Source: SOJZ01 sp964556565 (GTDB lineage Archaea > Thermoproteota > Bathyarchaeia > Bathyarchaeales > Bathyarchaeaceae). Taken from it: 28,818 bases of DNA. Positions 23,591 through 28,818 of this stretch are shown here, piece by piece (position 1 is the stretch's first letter; each line of letters starts with the position of its first letter). The position numbers and the translations under genes are program-made. The stretch lies in NCBI GenBank assembly GCA_964556565.1, contig CAZKWF010000022.1, positions 1-28,818 of the forward strand, in the 5' to 3' direction. The notes under the pieces were generated by a model. It had not been told where the DNA came from. It ran no database searches and was given only the letters and a program-made list of their open reading frames with translations.

Positions 23591-25252
23591 CTAATCAACA
23601 CGTAATTTTAGTAGCTTTTCCTTTTCTCTCTTAATTTCTTCGGATTCTACTTTTCTAAATAGTATTTTCGGTTTGTTGATTTTATGCCCACTTTCTATAG
23701 CTAATTCCGATGCTGAATCCCAACTTTGTTTGTGAACAGAGTCCTCTAGATTCAATTGCTGCCACAGAGTTTCAGCTGAGAACGGTAGATAAGGTTCAAG
23801 TAAAATGGCTAGACTTCTGACAGCGTTTATACATAGATACAAACAAGTCGCCGTATCTTCCCTCTTAGTCCAAGGTTCCTTCCGCTGGAAATATTGGTTG
23901 CAAAAACTGGAAAATTCTAAGATTTTTTTTAGTCCTCGATTCAACTCGATTTTTTCTAATTCTTCTCCAACTTCTTTTGCTATTGTTTCAACTTTCTCTT
24001 TAAATTGGGCGTCTAGTTTATCATTACTTTTCGCTTCAGGTACCTTTCCATTGTAATTTGACCAGGCAAAAGTCAATGTTCGGTGGATGAAATTTCCGAT
24101 ATTCGCAATTAATTCATTATTCATTCTTGATTGAAAATCCTCCCAATCAAAATTTACATCTGATTGACTGTATGAGGTAATGGTTGTCAAGTAATACCTC
24201 AGATAGTCTGCTGGAAACAGATTCAGAAACTCTCTCAAACTAACGTACCACCCTCTGCTTTTAGAGAATTTCACTCCATGAAGTAGCAAATGACCTCTTG
24301 TAGGAATAAAATCTGGAAGTTTGAATTCTTCTACACCGAGGCGCATAGCGGGTAAGAACAAGTAATGATGATACACTATGTCTTTTCCGATAAAGTGATA
24401 GATCTTTGAAGAGTTCCAAAATGTTTTTCCATTGATTCCTCTATCCGAGAAATATTTTAACTCTGTAGAAATATAACAAAGGTGATTATCAAACCAGTTG
24501 TAAAGCACTTTTCCCTTCGCCTCATTTAGAGGAATTGGAACCCCCCACGTTATGTCTCTCGTAATATCCCAATCTTCTAATCCTGTACTAATCCAGTTTA
24601 GCACATAGTTCTTCACTTCTGGCTGGAGGCTTCGATTTTCCACTAACCATTTTTTCAACTCGTCTGAAAAGTGTGAGAGCTTAAAGAAATAGTGTTCACT
24701 CTGTTTGCTCACTGGTTTTGATCCGCATATCGCACAGTGTGGGTCCTTGATCTCTTCTGGTTGAAACACTTTTCCGCATTCTTCGCATCCATCAGAATAT
24801 TGATCAGTGGCATTGCAGTAGGGGCAAGTGCCCTTAACGTATCGGTCGGGTAACACCTTTTTACACTTTTCACAGTATGGCTGTGAGATGAGCCGTTTGA
24901 AAATAAACCCTTTTTCATACAGTTTCTTGAAGAAATATTGTGTAAATCGTATGTTTTCTTTGGAGCTTGTTTGATGGAAAATGTCGAATGAAATTCCTAA
25001 ATCCCTAAAATCTTTGTTGTCCGCTTCGTACCAGTAGGCTACGAATTCTTCTGGGCTTTTTCCTTCTTTTTCAGCTTCAACTAATATAGGAGTACCGAAG
25101 TCATCAGTGGCGCAGACAAAAACTACATTATTTCCTCTTAGCTTGAAAAACCTTGTAAGTATATCTGCAGGCAGATATGTTGAGGTGATCCCTCCCAAAT
25201 GGATTTCGCCATTTGCGTAGGGCAGACCCGCCGTTATAACGATTTGTCCGAA
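23591..25252 (-). CDS. metG: Methionyl-tRNA synthetase (start codon unclear)
   Basis: Charges tRNA-Met in the cytoplasm. The class I signature is complete: PYANGEIHLGGIT (the HIGH-like motif) and KFSKSRGW (the KMSKS-like motif). Two zinc knuckles are in CEKCKKVLPDRYVKGTCPYC and CEECGKVF...CAIC. The anticodon-binding helical domain follows; there is no C-terminal tRNA-binding domain in this gene. The HIGH motif requires a start upstream of 25198, but the frame opens only at 25264 and has no ATG, GTG or TTG before the motif. AGGAGG at 25261-25266 points to a start near TTC 25252, 8 nt away; ATC 25240 is another option. An ATT at 25251-25253 is out of frame. I list 25252 as the ribosome-binding-site based guess. 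Confidence 0.9.
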   Translation of the reverse strand, partial: FGQIVITAGLPYANGEIHLGGITSTYLPADILTRFFKLRGNNVVFVCATDDFGTPILVEAEKEGKSPEEFVAYWYEADNKDFRDLGISFDIFHQTSSKENIRFTQYFFKKLYEKGFIFKRLISQPYCEKCKKVLPDRYVKGTCPYCNATDQYSDGCEECGKVFQPEEIKDPHCAICGSKPVSKQSEHYFFKLSHFSDELKKWLVENRSLQPEVKNYVLNWISTGLEDWDITRDITWGVPIPLNEAKGKVLYNWFDNHLCYISTELKYFSDRGINGKTFWNSSKIYHFIGKDIVYHHYLFLPAMRLGVEEFKLPDFIPTRGHLLLHGVKFSKSRGWYVSLREFLNLFPADYLRYYLTTITSYSQSDVNFDWEDFQSRMNNELIANIGNFIHRTLTFAWSNYNGKVPEAKSNDKLDAQFKEKVETIAKEVGEELEKIELNRGLKKILEFSSFCNQYFQRKEPWTKREDTATCLYLCINAVRSLAILLEPYLPFSAETLWQQLNLEDSVHKQSWDSASELAIESGHKINKPKILFRKVESEEIKREKEKLLKLRVD

Positions 25253-25502
25253 TCTAAACGCCTCCTAATCAATAGCGTTGAATGATAACCTTAGCAAGAG
25301 AGAATTGAGCTTATAATGTTGCTTGTGTGAAGCAAGTAGTTGACTGAAACTTTAGTGAGTTCAGTACACCTCCAAGCTTTACTCCACATCTTATAATGCT
25401 GTTTGAAACTCAAATACTTAAGCACAACGGAATCTAAAACGTGAAACACCAGCTCAAATTAATAAGTACAATTCGTCTTTACTACTATTGGTGAACTAAC
25501 GA
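25253..25502. other. Gap between metG and the stress protein
   Basis: Holds no gene that I can support. It has two small inverted repeats (TTGCTT/AAGCAA, 25319-25335; ACTGAA/TTCAGT, 25343-25365) and two copies of CTTATAATG followed by YTG (about 25309 and 25391). The stretch AATTAATAAG near 25456 is the likely promoter of the rightward stress protein gene. Confidence 0.4.
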
Positions 25503-25961
25503 ATGTTCCAGAAGATTTTAGTTCCTCTGGATGGTTCGGAGCCCTCATCAAAAGCGTTAGAATATGGCATTAATGTAGCCAAGAAATTTGGTTCAGAAAT
25601 TATATTGCTTCACGTATATTCTAAGGCTGTACCATTTGTTGCCCCAGAAACAGGTGCACTCCCCACCCCATCCATAGCATCAGCAGAAATTACAGTTGAA
25701 GTCGTTGAAGCTGCAAAGAGAATAGGAAACAAAATCTTGGCTGAGGGTAAACACACAGTTGAGAAACAGAAGATTCCCGTGAAGGCGGTCCTGAAAGATG
25801 GAGACGCGGTTCATGAGATAGTTCGCACGGCGAAGGAGGAGAAGATTGATTTGATTGTTATGGGCGCGAGGGGAGTGAGTAGAATAAAAGAACTGCTGCT
25901 AGGCAGCGTAAGTCATGGGGTTTGCAGAAAGACTCATTGCTCGGTAATGATCGTAAAATGA
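25503..25961 (+). CDS. Universal stress protein (UspA family)
   Basis: A 152-residue single USP domain: FQKILVPLDGSEPSSKALEY at the N-terminus and the ATP-binding motif MGARGVSRIKELLLGSVSHG (G-x2-G-x9-GS) near residues 119-138. It probably binds ATP, but the exact stress role is unknown. Start ATG 25503 is preceded by GGTGA. It converges with the small winged-helix gene, with 58 bp between stops. Confidence 0.95.
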   Translation: MFQKILVPLDGSEPSSKALEYGINVAKKFGSEIILLHVYSKAVPFVAPETGALPTPSIASAEITVEVVEAAKRIGNKILAEGKHTVEKQKIPVKAVLKDGDAVHEIVRTAKEEKIDLIVMGARGVSRIKELLLGSVSHGVCRKTHCSVMIVK

Positions 25962-26019
25962 GCTGTTCTCTTTCGAATGAGCGTTCACACTTACTCCTTC
26001 AAACTCTCTACGCCTTGGC

Positions 26020-26229
26020 TTACGTACCACCAGAATTCGAGCTGGAAAGTTTATATCGCCTACCCTCTACGGAGTAAATTTTTTCATTTTCGAACAAATG
26101 TCGTAAAGCTTTGTAAACATCTTTTTGAGACTCTCCGAGACGTTGCGAAGTTTCAGCTAAAGTTAAAGGCTTATCAACTTGACTGAACAACGAGAGAATT
26201 TTCGCTTCAAGCTTCTTTCTCTTACTCAT
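26020..26229 (-). CDS. Small winged-helix protein
   Basis: A 69-residue protein: basic start MSKRKKLEAKILSLFSQ, then KPLTLAETSQRLGESQKDVYKALRHLFENEKIYSVEGRRYKL, the helix-turn-helix and wing of a MarR/ArsR-like fold. Its helical pattern, ATG with a GGTGAT ribosome-binding site and polar composition support a real gene. It probably binds DNA; the target is not known. It is the last gene before a 650-bp stretch without protein genes. Confidence 0.75.
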   Translation of the reverse strand: MSKRKKLEAKILSLFSQVDKPLTLAETSQRLGESQKDVYKALRHLFENEKIYSVEGRRYKLSSSNSGGT

Positions 26230-26289
26230 TGCATCACCTTTCGAAAGAGGAAATCAAATATTGTATAAAAAGATTAGACTTAAAAAATG

Positions 26290-26420
26290 TGTGCTGAGCC
26301 TTTAGATGACTACAAGCAGAGCAACTTCCAAACCTACCAACCCAACGAGCGGTTGGATGGTGCTCCGGCCGAGATTTTGTCTAAACTTCAAATCTAGCCG
26401 CACAAGTGTGGTTGTTTTTG
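26290..26420 (+). ncRNA. Candidate structured RNA
   Basis: A stem CCAACC/GGTTGG (26337-26342, 26351-26356) is followed by a longer hairpin. In the second, CGGC and AGATTT (26366-26377) pair with AAATCT and GCCG (26390-26400), 10 bp with small internal bulges. CACAAGTGTG and a T-rich tract (26411-26420) come next, which could end transcription. A TATA-like TTGTATAAAA about 25-30 bp upstream of 26290 would suit a promoter. I recognise no family and it does not fold as a tRNA. The ends are estimates. Confidence 0.35.
26400..26409 (+). repeat. GCACAAGTGT direct repeat, copy 1
   Basis: Ten bases identical to 26642-26651, 242 bp away. Each copy sits next to a hairpin-rich segment. Confidence 0.5.
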
Positions 26421-26604
26421 TGTTATAACATAGAACATCAAAATGCGTTTTCATTTTGCTGTTTGGTGATGCAGGGATAGGTGCGGTTCCGAGGGTTTCC
26501 GTGGGTCTTATTTGTTTCTAAGAAAAGCTGGGTATACATCGTATGAATGCCAATCATCTTTGGTGGTTTTTTCTTTATTTTGAAAAATGCGTGTTTGTTC
26601 TTTG

Positions 26605-26616
26605 TGCATGCATGCA
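26605..26616. repeat. TGCATGCATGCA palindrome, copy 4
   Basis: Followed at once by AAAACATTTAAATC, so the palindrome sits where the BRE or an upstream operator of a TATA box (TTTAAAT) would be. Confidence 0.75.
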
Positions 26617-26641
26617 AAACATTTAAATCGGACGAAATATA

Positions 26642-26701
26642 GCACAAGTGTACGCCAGAGGTTACTGTAGAAGCATGCTACCTACAGAGGACTTATGTCC
26701 T
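26642..26701 (+). other. Hairpin pair downstream of a TATA-like element
   Basis: After the second GCACAAGTGT (26642-26651), CTGTAG (26665-26670) pairs with CTACAG (26682-26687), and AGGAC (26688-26692) with GTCCT (26697-26701) over a TTAT loop. TTTAAAT about 20-25 bp upstream could start a transcript here. It may be a small RNA or the leader of the methyltransferase gene. Confidence 0.3.
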
Positions 26702-26765
26702 GTCCGAAGGCGAACTATTTCTGGGTGATTATGCAATTTCTTGTTTCAGTTCTTTGACTTCCACT

Positions 26766-26778
26766 TGCATGCATGCAT
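26766..26778. repeat. TGCATGCATGCAT palindromic repeat, copy 5
   Basis: Lies about 45-60 bp upstream of the methyltransferase TATA-like element (ATTTATG, about 26828), followed by CATGCG. Confidence 0.75.
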
Positions 26779-26878
26779 CATGCGTTTCGAGCTGGAATAA
26801 GCGGGTTAACCTGCCAATTGGAAATAGATTTATGCTGAGTTGACGATTAAGGGAGCTTTGGTAGGAGAGAAGTCAGAA

Positions 26879-27924
26879 ATGGAGCAGACTGAAGTTGAGC
26901 TTTTCCTGAAAAAAGTTGTGACAGACACGAGTGGCCTAGCGACAACCGTTATGGCAACCATCGGTGACCGACTGGGCTTGTTCAAGGATCTGGCTGCGAA
27001 CGGTCCAGCGGGAAGCTCCGAGTTTGCCAAACGAACTAATATCCACGAGCGCTACGCGAAAGAATGGCTTGCTGGAATGACAAGTGCGGGATATCTGGAA
27101 TATGACCCCTCAAGCCAACTCTTCACATTACCACCTGCACATGAGCCTGTGCTCGCTCAGGAGGAAGGACCATTCTTTTTTGGGGGAACACACCAAATGC
27201 TGTTGGGAATGCTGAAAACCGTAGACTTGCTGGAGAAGGCTTTCAAGAATGGAAATGGGATACCAATTGATGCGTATGACAGAAACACCTGGGAAGGTAT
27301 GGAGCGGGATATGGCGGGAATCTATGAAGCTAAGCTGCTCAAAGAATGGATTCCGGCCATGCCTGATGTCCAAGCGATTCTTGAAAATGGGGTCCAAGTG
27401 GCAGATGTTGGCTGTGGGGGTGGCAAAGTGCTGATTATGCTAGCTCAGGCGTTCCCCAAGTCTCGCTATGTGGGGTTTGACCTTTCCAAACTGGCGATTC
27501 AGCGTGCTAGGTCTAATGCAGAAGCCGCAGGTGTGTCTCGTTTGGTGAGTTTTAGAGTCCTTGACGCCTGTGTTGGCTTGCCTGATCAATATGACTTAGT
27601 CACCACGTTCGACGTAGTCCACGAGGTTGTCAGTCCGCTTGGGTTGTTACGCTCGATTCGAAAGAGTTTGAAGCCTGGTGGTCGTTATGTTTGTTTGGAC
27701 GTGAATTGTGAGGAAGCGTTGGAGGACAATGTGGGTCCGCTTACCACTCTGAGATATGGCGTCAGTTTACTTTTCTGTATGTCAATTTCATTGGTCGATG
27801 GAGGGGAGGGCTTGGGGGCAATGGGGCTACACGAAGCGAAAATGAGGCAACTTTGCCGGGAAGAAGGGTTTGGTNNNNNNNNNNGAAGAATTCCAATCAT
27901 AACATATATGTTGCGACGGTTTAG
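26879..27924 (+). CDS. Class I SAM-dependent methyltransferase, interrupted by an N-run
   Basis: About 350 residues with an N-terminal winged-helix dimerisation domain (IGDRLGLFKDLAANGPAGSS, then ERYAKEWLAGMTSAGYLEYD) and a C-terminal Rossmann methyltransferase domain. The SAM loop is VADVGCGGGKVLIML, followed by YVGFDLSKLAIQRAR and the post-core LKPGGRYVCLDV. This layout recalls Rv2258c-like methyltransferases; the substrate is not known. ATG 26879 with AGGAG 11 nt upstream is chosen; a TTG at 26840 would precede the likely transcription start. Ten Ns stand at 27875-27884. Reading through in the same frame gives an atypical tail to 27958, but the next frame gives NHNIYVATV and a stop at 27924, much like family ends. 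The N-run therefore does not have its true length. Confidence 0.85.
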
Positions 27925-27934
27925 GCTATTGCTT

Positions 27935-27946
27935 TGCATGCATGCA
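27935..27946. repeat. TGCATGCATGCA palindrome, copy 6
   Basis: With its flanks it extends to TTTGCATGCATGCAAA (27933-27948), a perfect 16-bp palindrome. It lies between the likely end of the methyltransferase and the binding-protein gene. Confidence 0.78.
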
Positions 27947-28001
27947 AAAAGTATTTGAGCAGAAGAAACCAATCTGGGAAATATGAAAAGGAGACCTTGA
28001 C

Positions 28002-28698
28002 ATGCCAAAGAGAGAGGTTCTGCATGTTTTTTCCTCTGGTGCAGTAGCTCCGCCTATCAAGAAAAGTGCTGAAAAGTTCAAGGCAAAATTCGGAACAGAA
28101 TTTGAGTTCACTGTTGGGAAAGCTGAGAATCTTATTTCAGAGATTGAAGAATCAAAGGAAGGCGACATATTGACATGCGGAGCTGAATTCATACTTGATG
28201 ATGCGCAACAAAGAGGATTGATTTTTAGAGACACAAGAAGGAGCGTTGGCTTTAGGAAATCTGCCATTCTTGTGCCGATGGGAAATCCGAAGAAGAAAGT
28301 CAATATCTGACCTGACACAAGAAGGAGTCAAAGTCGGAATTTCTATTAGTGGATGTTTATTGGGAGTATGGGATGACATTTCAAGCAAAGCTGGACTTAC
28401 TGACCAAATAAGAAGAAATATTACTGATTTTGCAGATGGATGTGGGGCAGTAATGGCTTTGATTAACCAGAAGAGAGTGGATGCTGTTTTCGGGTGGGGC
28501 GCCTTCAAGAAGTTATGGACGAAAACAATGGAAATCGTAGAGTTACCCAAAGAACTTCAAGTATCCAGAAGCACTGGAGTGGCTGTGGTAAAGTTCTCCA
28601 GAAACAAAGAATTAGCCAAGAAATACATTGACTTTCTCGTGTCAGAAAGTGGCAGGAGAATCTACAGAAAATACGGTTGGCATCATATAATTCCGTGA
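28002..28698 (+). pseudogene. ModA-like binding protein, split by a one-base frameshift
   Basis: The first frame (28002-28310) encodes MPKREVLHVFSSGAVAPPIK to VGFRKSAILVPMGNPKKK and then stops. The second frame (+1) continues SISDLTQEGVKVGISISG to the natural end GRRIYRKYGWHHIIP at 28698. Removing one A from the purine run GAAGAAGAAAG (28289-28299) joins them as NPKKKSISDLTQEG, the expected order for the molybdate/tungstate binding-protein fold, 231 residues in all. Unlike transporter ModA proteins it has no signal peptide, though it has a good ribosome-binding site (GGAG, 8 nt before ATG), so it would stay in the cytoplasm. The shift may be a sequencing error, a real mutation or recoding. 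It follows the methyltransferase and may share its transcript. Confidence 0.75.
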
Positions 28699-28818
28699 AT
28701 TCCAAATAGTTGAGCACACAAAGCGAAATGCATGACGTACATTGTGTTGATGTGGTTTCTTCTTTCTTTATTGTGTTTTCCTGTTGTTAATGTGTAGTTT
28801 TTATGTGTTTTTGTCTCT
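28699..28818. other. Right-hand edge without features
   Basis: 120 bp, T-rich at the end (runs of TTTCTT and TTTTT), consistent with transcription termination after the binding-protein gene. No frame or repeat beyond a single ATGCAT. Confidence 0.3.

Larger units (their letters stand above)
26230..26878. other. 649-bp gap without protein genes, rich in hairpins and repeats
   Basis: No convincing coding frame on either strand. It holds a candidate structured RNA (26290-26420), a second hairpin pair (26665-26701), two TGCATGCATGCA repeats and TATA-like elements (TATTGTATAAAA at about 26258, TTTAAAT at about 26621, ATTTATG at about 26828). The GCACAAGTGT direct repeat joins the two structured parts. 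Confidence 0.6.

Noticed and set aside
26295..26400. A tRNA in the hairpin-rich gap
   Set aside because: No acceptor stem, no T-loop consensus and no anticodon arm could be assembled.
26438..26647. 69-codon minus-strand frame in the right-hand gap
   Set aside because: Product looks random, and it covers a palindrome and a TATA-like element.
26605..27946. The TGCATGCATGCA copies as a CRISPR array or transposon ends
   Set aside because: Spacing is irregular, the unit is too short, no cas or transposase gene is present and no target-site duplication was seen.

Overview
The window is archaeal chromosome. The evidence is archaeal/eukaryotic-type ribosomal proteins (S13, S4, S11, L18e, L13, S9, S2), archaeal RNA polymerase subunits D and N, the pseudouridine synthase Cbf5, an intron-bearing tRNA with an encoded CCA, TATA-type promoters, and the archaeal version of the mevalonate pathway. 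Moderate GC, the archaeal alpha-operon order and non-canonical tRNA introns suggest a TACK-type lineage. A Bathyarchaeia-like organism is my best guess, but that is inference and no marker was searched. A run of ten Ns near the right end shows that this is a draft assembly.

Layout. 1-1611 (-) is CTP synthase, whose stop lies beyond the left edge. It is divergent from cbf5 (1842-2842). At 2904-3049 lies a tRNA that reads as tRNA-Ser(GGA) only if three introns are removed. Next come four leftward genes of unknown function: a small membrane protein, a cysteine-rich membrane protein, a 70-residue cysteine protein and a zinc-finger protein. A rightward M24-fold protein with most metal ligands replaced follows (5642-6847), then leftward low-molecular-weight phosphatase and VanZ-like genes. 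7891-14674 (+) is the ribosomal/transcription block: rps13-rps4-rps11, a likely terminator, then rpoD-rpl18e-rpl13-rps9, then rpoN-eno-rps2-Memo. rpoD and rpoN are each preceded by a near-identical ~48-bp element, so RNA polymerase subunits may have their own promoters inside the cluster. rpoN seems to start with AUU.

14685-18582 (-) is a tight operon of mevalonate kinase, UbiD-type anhydromevalonate phosphate decarboxylase, and the large and small subunits of the aconitase-X phosphomevalonate dehydratase. It covers mevalonate to isopentenyl phosphate and so feeds archaeal lipid synthesis. 18762-22725 (-) is a metal block: ZIP transporter, FeoB, FeoA and a DtxR/MntR-family regulator, with TTAGG-type candidate operators between the regulator gene and feoA. 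Next are a PHP-domain protein, methionyl-tRNA synthetase (no usual start codon in frame), a universal stress protein and a small winged-helix protein.

The right end (26230-28818) is gene-poor. It holds hairpin-rich segments that may be small RNAs, a methyltransferase interrupted by the N-run, and a ModA-like binding protein without signal peptide that is split by a one-base frameshift. The palindrome ATGCATGCAT, often extended to TGCATGCATGCA, occurs six times in the window, always between genes or at gene ends. Three of these copies surround the methyltransferase.
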